A stretch of DNA of 64,000 nt from Pseudonocardia sp. CNS-139 (GTDB taxonomy: Bacteria > Actinomycetota > Actinomycetes > Mycobacteriales > Pseudonocardiaceae), in the NCBI GenBank assembly GCA_001942415.1, contig MKJX01000195.1, forward strand, positions 62,001 to 126,000. The letters run 5' to 3'. The notes beneath the pieces were generated by a model, which ran no database searches, was not told the DNA's origin, and saw only the letters and a program-made list of their open reading frames with translations. The stretch's first letter is position 1. Each line of letters opens with the position of its first letter. Position numbers and translations under genes: made by a program. Below are positions 1 to 7,707 of this stretch, one piece after another.

Positions 1-424
1 CCTCGACGATCAGCTCTGCTTCGCGCTCTACCGGGCGTCCCGGGCGATCATGGGCAGCTACCGCCCGCTGCTGGACGCGCTCGGCCTCACCTACCCCCAG
101 TACCTCGTGATGCTGGTGCTGTGGGAGCGCGGCCCGAGCGGCGTCACCGGGATCGGGCAGGCCCTCGACCTGGAGACCGGCACGCTGTCGCCGCTGCTCA
201 AGCGGCTGGAGGCGGCCGGGCTGGTCACGCGCTCGCGCATGGCGGGCGACGAGCGCTCGGTGCTCGTCGCGCTGACGCCTGCGGGCCGCGCGCTGGAGGC
301 CCGCACCGCGGAGACGCAGCTCGCGGTGCGCGAGGCCACCGGGCTGAGCAGGGGCGAGATGGTCGAGCTGCGGGAGGCCCTGCACCGGCTCTCCGACCGG
401 CTGCGGTCGGCCGCTCCCGCCTGA
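1..424 (+). CDS. OhrR-like MarR-family regulator (5' end outside window)
   Basis: The frame is open at the left edge and ends in TGA at 422-424, so the first residues are missing. The product is a MarR-type winged-helix repressor. It most resembles the organic-peroxide sensor OhrR: the visible N-terminus has LCFALY, where OhrR proteins carry their reactive cysteine, followed by [16 protein letters not shown] and the wing segment [13 protein letters not shown]. In OhrR the reduced protein represses ohr, and peroxide oxidation of the cysteine releases it. No ohr gene follows, so any target probably lies to the left of the window. Family assignment is firm. Peroxide sensing is inferred from the cysteine context. 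Confidence 0.8.
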   Translation, partial: LDDQLCFALYRASRAIMGSYRPLLDALGLTYPQYLVMLVLWERGPSGVTGIGQALDLETGTLSPLLKRLEAAGLVTRSRMAGDERSVLVALTPAGRALEARTAETQLAVREATGLSRGEMVELREALHRLSDRLRSAAPA

Positions 425-724
425 ACGGACCGCTCACGGAGGGCGTTCGGAGCCACAGTTCCTTGCCGCCCGGCGTCCGTTTTGGTCAACTGGGTTCATG
501 GCCCCGGGACGTGCACCGCAGCGGTGGTCGTTCTGCGTGTGCCTGCTCGCCGCCGACCAGCTCTCGGTCGACGACCGCCGGTGTCGTCCGCGCTCCGCCT
601 GCTAGCGCCCCCGCACCAGCCCGGGACGGCCGCGCAGGCCCAGCGCCCATCCGCCGTGCGACCCCCGGGACGACGCCATGAACGCCCACACCCACCTCGA
701 CCAGAGCCTCCACCGGGCCGCCGC
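425..724. other. Intergenic region with two short reading frames
   Basis: No conserved gene is visible. Two small plus-strand frames precede the GntR gene. One at 498-605 codes for 35 residues containing SFCVCLLAADQL. One at 678-728 codes for 16 residues (MNAHTHLDQSLHRAAA), and its TGA overlaps the ATG of the next gene as ATGA. Either could be a leader peptide, but nothing beyond position and the 4-base overlap supports this. Confidence 0.3.
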
Positions 725-1486
725 ATGACCGCGCGCACGCTCGACCGGCTGGCCGGCGACCCGCTGTGGTCACAGCTGCTCGCCGACCTGCGCCGCCGCC
801 TGGAGCACGACGAGTTCACCGCGGCCTTCCCCGGTGAGCTGGCGCTGGTGGCCGAGTACGGCGTGAGCCGGCACACCGTCCGCGAGGCCGTGCGCAGGCT
901 CCGCGACGAGGGCCTCGTCATCGCGGGCCGGGGCCGTACACCGCGGCGGGCGCGCCCGACGGAGATCGAACAGCCGCTCGGCGAGATATTCAGCCTGTTC
1001 ACGGCGGTGGAGGCCACCGGGCAGGTGCAGCGCAGCGTCGTGCGCACGCTCGACGTCCGGGCCGACGGGGTGGTGGCCGCGCGGCTGGGGCTGGAGGAGT
1101 CGACACCGCTGGTCCACCTGGAGCGGCTCCGCCTCGCCGACGAGGAGCCGCTCGCCGTCGACCGGGTGTGGCTGCCGGAACGGATCGCCGCGCCGCTGCT
1201 GGACGTCGACTTCAGCCGCACCGCGCTCTACACGGTCTACGCCGCCCGCTGCGGCGTCCATGTCACCGGCGGGAACGAGCGGGTGCACGCGGTCGTGCCC
1301 ACACCGGCCGAGCGCGAGCTGCTGGGGATCGGGCCGGAGGTGGCGGCATTCGCCATCGACCGGCTCGGCCGGGCGGGGGAGCGGCCGGTCGAGTGGCGCC
1401 ACACCCTCGTGCGGGCCGACCGGTTCACCGTCACGGCCGAGTTCTCGGCGCGCGAGGGCTACCGGATGGGGGCGGTCGGGCAGTAG
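725..1486 (+). CDS. GntR/HutC-family regulator with UTRA domain
   Basis: Predicted 253-residue transcription factor. Residues about 10-70 form the GntR winged helix (PLWSQLLADLRRRL, then YGVSRHTVREAVRRLRDEG). Residues about 85-245 match the UTRA effector-binding fold of the HutC subgroup, with the usual PLVHLERLRLADEEPLAVDRVWLP strand pattern split around the ligand pocket. HutC-type proteins bind small metabolites such as amino sugars or imidazoles; the ligand here is unknown. The frame is open back to 482, but the earlier codons encode only arginine/proline-rich low-complexity sequence. I therefore start at ATG 725, which overlaps the TGA of a 16-codon frame. No obvious target operon adjoins it. 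Confidence 0.75.
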   Translation: MTARTLDRLAGDPLWSQLLADLRRRLEHDEFTAAFPGELALVAEYGVSRHTVREAVRRLRDEGLVIAGRGRTPRRARPTEIEQPLGEIFSLFTAVEATGQVQRSVVRTLDVRADGVVAARLGLEESTPLVHLERLRLADEEPLAVDRVWLPERIAAPLLDVDFSRTALYTVYAARCGVHVTGGNERVHAVVPTPAERELLGIGPEVAAFAIDRLGRAGERPVEWRHTLVRADRFTVTAEFSAREGYRMGAVGQ

Positions 1487-1502
1487 CCCCGCCCGGGGAC
1501 GC

Positions 1503-2008
1503 TCAGTGCGCCGGCACGGAGACGCCGACGCCGCCCTTGGTGGTGGCGCCGTAGCGCTCGATCTCGGCGTCGAGGTCCAGCGGCTCGGTGCCGATCTTCA
1601 TGTCCGGGGTGAGCCGGTCGGCCGGGACGAGCCAGCTGACCTCGAACTCCAGCCCGTCCGGGTCGTGGGCGTAGAGCGCCTTGGTCGTGCCGTGGTCGGA
1701 CGCGCCGACGAGCGAGCCGCTCCCGGCGAGCACCCCGGCGATGCGCTTGAGCTCGGCGAGCGTGTCGACCTCCCACGCGAGGTGGTAGAGCCCCACTGTC
1801 GAGCGCCCGGCCTGGGACGCACCGGCGCCCGCACCGAGCGCGAAGAGGCCGAGGTCGTGGTCGTTCGTCGAGCCCTCGGCCTGGAGGAACGCGGCCTGCC
1901 CCGGCATCCGGTGGACGATCCGGAACCCGAGCGCTCGCTGTAGAACGCGACGCTCCGGTCGACGTCCCGCACGAACAGCACGGCGTGGTTGAGGCGCTGT
2001 ACGGGCAT
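1503..2008 (-). CDS. VOC-family extradiol dioxygenase/glyoxalase-like protein (frameshifted)
   Basis: Vicinal-oxygen-chelate fold protein of about 168 residues once one base lost near 1935 is restored. The likely metal triad is visible: His in LNHAVLFVRD, His in GLYHLAWEVD and Glu in GLEFEVSWL, as in glyoxalase I and type I extradiol dioxygenases. The start is the ATG at 2008, giving MPVQRLNHAV. It is divergent from the MarR gene at 2098, and the 90 bp between them hold two inverted repeats of MarR-operator type, so the dioxygenase is probably the regulator's target. The substrate is unknown; a catechol-like aromatic or a methylglyoxal adduct are both possible. Confidence 0.75.
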
Positions 2009-2023
2009 CGCTGCTCCTGAAGT

Positions 2024-2039
2024 AGTTGAGAACTCAACT
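2024..2039. promoter_or_regulatory. Inverted repeat, probable MarR operator 1
   Basis: AGTTGAGAACTCAACT has 7-bp arms (AGTTGAG / CTCAACT) around AA. It lies 16 bp upstream of the dioxygenase start, in the gap shared with the divergent MarR gene. MarR proteins bind short palindromes of this kind. Confidence 0.6.
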
Positions 2040-2054
2040 CTAGCACGTACCCCG

Positions 2055-2074
2055 TTGAGAATATGAATGCTCAA
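2055..2074. promoter_or_regulatory. Inverted repeat, probable MarR operator 2
   Basis: TTGAGAATATGAATGCTCAA has TTGAG/CTCAA outer arms and AT/AT inner pairs. It shares the TTGAG core with the repeat at 2024-2039 and ends 24 bp before the MarR start. A -10-like TACACT at 2086-2091 follows, so binding here should shut down regulator transcription. Confidence 0.6.
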
Positions 2075-2097
2075 GAGAATCTCCGTACACTGGACAC

Positions 2098-2619
2098 ATG
2101 GGGTGCGACGAGACGCGCTGGCTGGAGCCGCGGGAGCTGGACACGTGGCTCGCCTTCGTCGCGGCCACGACGCTGCTGGACGCCGAGCTCGACCGCCAGC
2201 TCCAGCGCGACGCCGGGATGCCGCACGCCTACTACCAGGTGCTCGCGATGCTCTCCGACGTGCCGCAGCGGCGGCTGCGGATGAGCGAGCTCGCGGCCAT
2301 CACGCAGAGCTCGCAGAGCCGGCTCTCGCACGCGGTCGCCCGCCTGGAACGAGAGGGCTGGGTGCGCCGCACCCCGTGCCCGTCGGACCGGCGCAGCACC
2401 TACGCCGAGCTCACCGAGGCGGGGTTCGCGGCGCTGGAGGCCGCCGCGCCGGGCCACGTCAGCACGGTCCGCAAGTACCTCTTCGACCGGCTCACCCCTG
2501 AACAGGTCGGCCAGCTGCACGAGATCAGCAAGGCCGTGCTGAGCGGTCTCGGGATCGACCCGGACGCCACCACGATGCCCACCGCGCTCGCCGAGGCCGA
2601 GCGGCGGCGCCACCCGTAG
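2098..2619 (+). CDS. MarR-family transcriptional regulator
   Basis: A 173-residue winged-helix protein, intact. The N-terminal dimer helix is followed by the HTH (MSELAAITQSSQSRLSHAVA, about residues 62-81), the wing (WVRRTPCPSDRRSTYAELT) and a C-terminal dimer helix. There is no Shine-Dalgarno sequence before ATG 2098. TACACT at 2086-2091 ends 6 nt before the ATG, which fits a leaderless transcript. The divergent VOC dioxygenase and two TTGAG...CTCAA palindromes indicate local autoregulation and control of the dioxygenase. The ligand is probably a phenolic compound, by analogy with other MarR-dioxygenase pairs. Confidence 0.85.
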   Translation: MGCDETRWLEPRELDTWLAFVAATTLLDAELDRQLQRDAGMPHAYYQVLAMLSDVPQRRLRMSELAAITQSSQSRLSHAVARLEREGWVRRTPCPSDRRSTYAELTEAGFAALEAAAPGHVSTVRKYLFDRLTPEQVGQLHEISKAVLSGLGIDPDATTMPTALAEAERRRHP

Positions 2620-2659
2620 GGCCAGGCAGGGCAGGCGGGCGCCGCGGGATCATGCGGGG

Positions 2660-3241
2660 ATGCGGAGTGCGGCGGCGTTGGTCCTGGTCGTGCTGGCCGG
2701 GGTCGCCGGGCTGACCGGCTGCACCGTCCGGGTGGCCGGCACGGCGCAGGCCGCACCCGCGGTCGCCCGGCAGTCGGCCGGCGACGCCTACACCGACGCG
2801 AACGGGCGGTTCGCGCTCGTCCCGCCGCCGGGGTGGGCGGTCGACGCCAGCGGGGCGCAGGGCACCTCGGTCGTCTTCGTCGACCCGCAGCCGGGCCGCT
2901 CGGCGGCCGGCGCGCTGCGCGCCAACATCAACGTCTTCGTCGCCACCGCGGTGGCCGACCTGCCGGGGACGGTCGTCGGCGCCCGCAACGAGCTGCGGGC
3001 CATCGCGGACTACGCCCCAACGGCCGACGAGCCCGCCGCGCTGGCCGACGGGACGCCGGCGCACCTGCTCGGCGGCACGTTCACCGATCCCGGGTCCGGG
3101 CTGCCGCTGCGCAACGTGCAGCTGGTCACGGTGCACGCCGGGCTGACGATCGTCGCCACCGGCACGTCGCTGCAGGACGCCTGGGCCGGGGCGGAGCCGG
3201 CGATCAGGACGTCGCTCGGGAGTCTGACGGTGTCCATCTGA
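2660..3241 (+). CDS. Secreted lipoprotein, LpqN/LpqT-like
   Basis: A 193-residue exported protein. It has a short positively charged start, a hydrophobic stretch and the lipobox LTGC at residues 18-21, so cysteine 21 should be lipid-modified and the protein anchored outside the membrane. The mature part (ANGRFALVPPPGWAVD..., then a beta-rich C-terminus ending SLGSLTVSI) resembles mycobacterial LpqN/LpqT proteins, whose role in envelope metabolism is only partly known. It stands alone between the MarR gene and gpmA. The family call is from overall pattern. Confidence 0.7.
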   Translation: MRSAAALVLVVLAGVAGLTGCTVRVAGTAQAAPAVARQSAGDAYTDANGRFALVPPPGWAVDASGAQGTSVVFVDPQPGRSAAGALRANINVFVATAVADLPGTVVGARNELRAIADYAPTADEPAALADGTPAHLLGGTFTDPGSGLPLRNVQLVTVHAGLTIVATGTSLQDAWAGAEPAIRTSLGSLTVSI

Positions 3242-3283
3242 CCGACCACCGCGGCGAGCGGTCCGGGTGGCAGAGTTGGCGCC

Positions 3284-4018
3284 ATGGGAACACTGGTGCT
3301 GCTGCGGCACGGGCAGAGCGTGTGGAACGCCGAGAACCTGTTCACCGGCTGGGTGGACGTGCCGCTCTCCGAGACGGGCGAGCAGGAGGCCCGCCGCGGC
3401 GGTGAGCTGCTCCGCGGGGCCGGGCTGCTGCCCGACGTCGTGCACACGTCGCTGCTGCGGCGCGCGATCTCCACGGCGAACCTCGCCCTCGACGCCTGCG
3501 ACCGGCACTGGGTCCCCGTCCGCCGTGACTGGCGGCTCAACGAGCGCCACTACGGCGCCCTGCAGGGCAAGAACAAGAAGCAGACGCTGGAGGAGTTCGG
3601 CGAGCAGCAGTTCATGGAGTGGCGCCGCAGCTACGACGTGCCCCCGCCGCCGATCGAGCCGGGCTCGGAGTTCGCGCAGGACGGCGACCCGCGCTACGCC
3701 GGCACCGAGATCCCGGGCACCGAGTGCCTGAAGGACGTGGTCGCGCGGTTCCTGCCGTACTGGGAGGCCGAGGTGGTCCCGGACCTGCGCGCGGGGAAGG
3801 TCGTGCTGCTGGCCGCGCACGGCAACTCGCTGCGCGCGCTCGTCAAGCACCTCGACGGGATCTCCGACACCGACATCGTCGGGCTGAACATCCCGACGGG
3901 CATCCCGCTGCGCTACGAGCTGGACGACGATCTCCGCCCGGTCGTCCCCGGTGGGGAGTACCTGGACCCGGAGGCCGCCGCCGAGGCCGCCGCCGCAGTG
4001 GCCGCCCAGGGGCGCTGA
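3284..4018 (+). CDS. gpmA: 2,3-bisphosphoglycerate-dependent phosphoglycerate mutase
   Basis: Interconverts 3- and 2-phosphoglycerate in glycolysis. The 244-residue protein is intact and opens with the catalytic phosphohistidine motif [10 protein letters not shown], followed by [13 protein letters not shown], the RRAISTA loop, [11 protein letters not shown] and the second histidine motif [16 protein letters not shown]. These are the signature elements of the dPGM family at normal length. The gene lies just upstream of senX3-regX3, as gpm1 does in mycobacteria. Its 3' end is followed by a hairpin with a TTCG loop. Confidence 0.95.
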   Translation: MGTLVLLRHGQSVWNAENLFTGWVDVPLSETGEQEARRGGELLRGAGLLPDVVHTSLLRRAISTANLALDACDRHWVPVRRDWRLNERHYGALQGKNKKQTLEEFGEQQFMEWRRSYDVPPPPIEPGSEFAQDGDPRYAGTEIPGTECLKDVVARFLPYWEAEVVPDLRAGKVVLLAAHGNSLRALVKHLDGISDTDIVGLNIPTGIPLRYELDDDLRPVVPGGEYLDPEAAAEAAAAVAAQGR

Positions 4019-4021
4019 GCG

Positions 4022-4041
4022 GTTCACCCTTCGGGGTGAAC
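4022..4041 (+). terminator. GTTCACCC-TTCG-GGGTGAAC hairpin after gpmA
   Basis: A perfect 8-bp stem with a UUCG tetraloop, starting 3 nt after the gpmA stop. There is no T-run, as is common in actinobacterial terminators. The right arm is also part of the direct repeat described at 4035-4052. Confidence 0.55.
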
Positions 4042-4052
4042 TGGCGGTGAAC
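4035..4052 (-). promoter_or_regulatory. PHO-box-like direct repeat upstream of senX3
   Basis: GGTGAAC occurs at 4035-4041 and 4046-4052, exactly 11 bp apart. On the minus strand this reads GTTCACCGCCA then GTTCACC. PhoB-type regulators, including actinobacterial PhoP and RegX3, bind GTTCACC-type repeats with 11-bp spacing. It lies about 100 bp upstream of senX3, so autoregulation by RegX3 is plausible. Confidence 0.5.
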
Positions 4053-4147
4053 GCGCGCCGAAATGTCGCGTTCTGCGACGTCAGGAGCGTCACGACCCGG
4101 CCCGTGGAGTGGCCCGCGGACGGGTCGACCTGCCTACCATTCGGGCT

Positions 4148-5379
4148 GTGGAGGCGCTGCTCTACGTGGCGATAGCGGCCGGTGCGTTGGGGCTCGGCCT
4201 CGCGTTCGGTGTCCGCATCGCCCGGCGGCGCGCCGCTCCGGTCCCGGTGCGACCGGAGCCGGTTCCCGGCCCGCCGATGGCCGACCTCCTCCAGCGGGTC
4301 TTCCAGTCCACGGACGAGGGCCTCGTCGTGCTCAACCGCAGCGGCGAGGTCGTGCTGCACAACCCGCGGGCCGCCGACCTGGGAGTGGTCACCGCCGGCC
4401 GGGCCGACGCCCGCGCGGCGGCCGCGTGCCAGCAGGTGCTGGAGACCGGGATGCCGGTGGCGGTCGACCTCTCCCCGCTCGACCGCCGTGGCCGCCAGCC
4501 GGCCGCGGTGCTGGCACACGTCCGCCCGCTGGGCAACGGGTTCAGCATGGTCGAGGCCGCCGACACGTCCGACGCGTGCGGCTGGAGGCCACCCGGCGGG
4601 ACTTCGTCGCGAACGTGAGCCACGAGCTCAAGACGCCGGTCGGAGCCGTCGGGCTGCTGGCCGAGGCGGTGCTCGACGCCGCCGACGACCCGGCCGAGGT
4701 GCGGCGGTTCGGTACCAAGATCCTCAACGAGGCCACCCGGCTGGGCAACCTCGTCACCGAGCTGATCGCGCTGTCCCGGCTCACCGGGGCCGAGCGGCTC
4801 CCCGAGCTGCAGGTCGTGGACGTCGACGAGGTCGTGCGCGAGGCGCTCGCCCGCTCCCGGCTGTCCGCCGAGTCGGCCGGGATCGAGATCATCGTCGACC
4901 GGCCCACCGGCCTCGAGGTGGACGGTGACCTGACGCTGCTGGTCACGGCCCTGTCCAACCTGGTGGAGAACGCGATCGCGTACTCGCCGCCGGACGCGTC
5001 CGTGTCGGTGTCCCGGCGGCGCACGGGCGAGTGGGTGGAGATCGCGGTCACCGACCGCGGCATCGGCATCGCGCCCGAGCACCAGCAGCGGGTGTTCGAG
5101 CGGTTCTTCCGGGTGGACCCCGCCCGTTCGCGAGCCACCGGCGGAACCGGCCTCGGGCTCGCGATCGTCAAGCACGTGCTCGCCAACCACGGCGGCGAGG
5201 TGCGGCTCTGGAGCAGTCCGGGCACCGGGTCCACGTTCACCATGCGCCTGCCGGTCCACGCCGAGCCAGACGGCGAGATCGACGCCGACCCCGGCACCGC
5301 ACCAGGCCGGGACGGCGGCGAGTCCCCCAGCGCGGCGGCCGATCCCGCACGCGCCGAACTGCCCGACCGCGTCGGGTGA
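4148..5379 (+). CDS. senX3: Sensor histidine kinase SenX3 (frameshifted)
   Basis: Membrane sensor kinase of the phosphate-responsive SenX3-RegX3 system, about 410 residues after restoring one base lost near 4577. Order: one N-terminal membrane segment ([20 protein letters not shown]), a PAS-like domain ([21 protein letters not shown]), the phospho-accepting H-box ([19 protein letters not shown]), then the ATP-binding N-box ([12 protein letters not shown]), DRGIGI, F-box ([12 protein letters not shown]) and [12 protein letters not shown]. The GTG start at 4148 sits 7 nt after a TACCAT hexamer, as in leaderless genes. RegX3 follows 14 bp downstream. The proline/acidic C-terminal tail is not part of the kinase core. 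Confidence 0.9.
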
Positions 5380-5393
5380 GCAGAGGAGATCCC

Positions 5394-6081
5394 ATGACGA
5401 GGGTGCTCATCGTCGAGGACGAGGAGTCGTTCGCCGACCCGCTTGCGTTCTTGCTCCGCAAGGAGGGCTTCACCACCGCGATCGCGGCCACCGGCCAGGA
5501 CGCGCTGGAGGAGTTCGACCGCAACGGCGCCGACATCGTGCTGCTCGACCTCATGCTCCCCGGTATGAGCGGCACCGACGTGTGCAAGGCGCTGCGGACC
5601 CGCTCGGCGGTCCCGGTGATCAGGTGACGGCCCGCGACAGCGAGATCGACAAGGTCGTCGGGCTGGAGCTGGCGCCGACGACTACGTCACGAAGCCGTAC
5701 TCGGCCCGCGAGCTGATCGCCCGCGTCCGCGCGGTGCTGCGCCGCGGCGGCGAGAACGGCGCCGACGCCGACGGGCTGCCGGGTGTGCTGGAGGCCGGCC
5801 CGGTCCGCATGGACGTCGAGCGGCACGTCGTCTCGGTGAACGGCGCCGACGTCGCGCTCCCGCTCAAGGAGTTCGACCTGCTCGAGTACCTGCTGCGCAA
5901 CGTCGGCCGGGTGCTGACGCGCGGCCAGCTCATCGACCGGGTGTGGGGCGCGGACTACGTCGGCGACACCAAGACCCTCGACGTGCACGTGAAGCGGCTG
6001 CGCTCGAAGGTGGAGGCCGACCCGTCCGCGCCGCGGCACCTGGTGACCGTGCGCGGGCTCGGCTACAAGTTCGAGGGCTGA
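5394..6081 (+). CDS. regX3: Response regulator RegX3 (two frameshifts)
   Basis: OmpR/PhoB-family regulator of about 229 residues, with one base lost near 5622 (in VIMVTARD) and one near 5672 (in ELGADDY). The receiver domain has the acidic pocket EDEE, the phospho-acceptor Asp in LLDLMLPGMSG and Lys in VTKPYS. The DNA-binding domain (about 135-229) has the winged helix LPLKEFDLLEYLLRN and VHVKRLRSKVE, ending RGLGYKFEG. The start ATG 5394 is preceded by GAGGAG. RegX3 activates phosphate-starvation genes in relatives. The PHO-box-like repeat before senX3 is a likely target. The 3' end overlaps the convergent MarR gene by 19 bp. Confidence 0.92.
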
Positions 6082-6538
6082 GTCCGCGGCGCCGTCCGGT
6101 GGTGCTCGACCACGCGGCCGAGCAGCGCGACGAGCTGCGTGCGCTCGTCGGCGTCCAGGGGGGCCAGCAGCTCGTCCTGCAGGCCGGCGAGCAGCCGGTC
6201 CAGCTCGACGAGCCGTGCCGTGCCCGCTGAGGTGAGCGTCACGATGTTGCGCCGGCGGTTGGCCGGGTCCACCGTGCGGTCCACGAGGCCCTGCTCCGCC
6301 AGCTCGTTGAGCATCGCGACGACGTCGCTGCGGTCGATGCCGGTGTGCCGGCCCAGCGCGGCCTGACTGGACGGGCCGAACTCGCTGAGCGCGGCGAGCA
6401 GCGAGTAGTGGTAGCGCCGCGCGCGACCGCGGCGAAACCCTCGCTGACCAGCCGCGATGCGTGCGTGGCCACCTGGTTGACGAGCCAGCTCGGCGTGCCG
6501 CGCAGGCGGGCCGGCGGTGCCTCGGTCGGGGAGTGCAC
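6063..6538 (-). CDS. MarR-family regulator (frameshifted)
   Basis: About 158 residues after restoring one base lost near 6424. Visible elements are an N-terminal helix (TPSWLVNQVATHASRLVSEGF), the recognition region HTGIDRSDVVAMLNELAEQGLV, the wing VDRTVDPANRRRNIVTLTSAG and a C-terminal dimer helix. The start is the GTG at 6538 (VHSPTEAPP). The gene converges on regX3 and the two stops overlap by 19 bp. Its upstream region, shared with ppx, carries three DnaA-box-like sequences. Ligand and targets are unknown. Confidence 0.75.
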
Positions 6539-6565
6539 GAGCGCAGGCTACCGGTCGTCCCGATG

Positions 6566-6606
6566 TTGTCCTCAGGCTGTGGACAACTGTGTGGGCATGT
6601 GGACAA
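6566..6606. promoter_or_regulatory. Cluster of three DnaA-box-like sequences
   Basis: TTGTCCTCA at 6566 differs by one base from the actinobacterial DnaA box TTGTCCACA. TGTGGACAA at 6578-6586 and 6598-6606 are perfect boxes on the other strand, 20 bp apart. They lie between the divergent MarR gene and ppx. No dnaA, dnaN or AT-rich unwinding region is present, so this is not a replication origin. Confidence 0.5.
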
Positions 6607-6697
6607 CCGTGATCTTGTCGCGCTCCGCAAGCGGGTGATCGCCAGGTGTGACGGGCTCGGTCACGGAACCGTCACGGCGGCGCAGTAGCCTGATCCG

Positions 6698-7707
6698 GTG
6701 CGCCTCGGTGTGCTCGACGTCGGTTCCAACACGGTCCATCTCCTCGTGGTCGACGCCCATCGCGGCGGACACCCCACGCCGATGACGTCGGAGAAGTCCG
6801 AGCTACGGCTGGCTGAGCACCTCGACGCGCGCGGCGCGCTCTCCCCGAAGGGCGCAGCGGCGCTGGTCGCGGCCGTCGAGCGGGCCAGCGCGGCGGCGGC
6901 CGCCGCCGAGTGCGCCGACCTGCTCGCGTTCGCGACGTCCGCGCTGCGCGACGCCACCAACTCCGCCGAGGTGCTGGCCGACGTGCGCGACCGCACCGGG
7001 GTCGCCCTGCAGGTCCTGCCCGGCGAGGACGAGGCCCGCTACACGTTCCTGGCCGTCCGCCGGTGGTACGGCTGGTCGGCCGGGCGGCTGCTGGTGCTCG
7101 ACATCGGCGGCGGATCGCTGGAGCTGGCAGTCGGGCTCGACGAGCTCCCCGCCGTCGCCGAGTCGCTCCCGCTGGGCGCCGGACGGCTCACCCGCGAACG
7201 GTTCAGCTCCGATCCGCCGTCCCGGCGCGAGATCGAGGAGCTGCGCGACTGGCTCGACGACCAGCTCGCGCCCGTGGCCCGGCGGCTGCGCCGGGCGGGC
7301 ACCCCGGACCTCGCCGTCGGCACGTCCAAGACCTTCCGCTCGCTCGCCCGGCTCACCGGTGCCGCGCCGTCCAGCGCAGGTCCGCGGGCTCGGCGCGTGC
7401 TCACCGACGTGGGGCTGCGCCAGCTCGCCGCCTTCGTCACGCGGATGTCGTCGGAGGACCTCGCCGCGCTGGAGGGGGTCAGCGCCAGCCGGGCCCACCA
7501 GCTGGCCGCCGGGGCGCTCGTCGCGGAGGCCGCGATGCGTGCGCTTCGGGTGACACAGCTCGAGATGTGCCCTGGGCGCTGAGGGAGGGAGTCATCCTTC
7601 GTCGCTTGGACACGCTCGATGGGACGGCTCAGATAGACCGCTCGGCGCAGGAGGCGCCTGATGGTCTTGGACGCTTGACGACGTTCGAGGCACGGTGTAC
7701 TGGATGA
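6698..7707 (+). CDS. ppx: Exopolyphosphatase / guanosine pentaphosphatase, Ppx/GppA family (frameshifted)
   Basis: ASKHA-fold phosphatase that removes phosphate from polyphosphate or pppGpp. Motifs: phosphate-1 LDVGSNTVHLLVVD, the catalytic Glu region GEDEARYTF and phosphate-2 VLDIGGGSLELAVG. The C-terminal QLEMCPWALREGVILRRLD is recovered only if one C lost near 7570 is restored, giving about 336 residues. GTG 6698 follows TAGCCT (6686-6691) by 6 nt, suggesting a leaderless message. It corresponds by position to mycobacterial ppx1 beside senX3-regX3, fitting a phosphate-response neighbourhood. The stop overlaps the next ATG (ATGA). Confidence 0.9.

Noticed and set aside
2525..4519. Long minus-strand open frame opposite the lipoprotein, gpmA and senX3
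   Set aside because: Arginine/proline/histidine-rich with no domain; such antisense frames are usual in high-GC DNA and occur opposite most genes here.
6566..6606. Replication origin
   Set aside because: Too few boxes, no AT-rich region and no dnaA/dnaN/gyrB neighbours.
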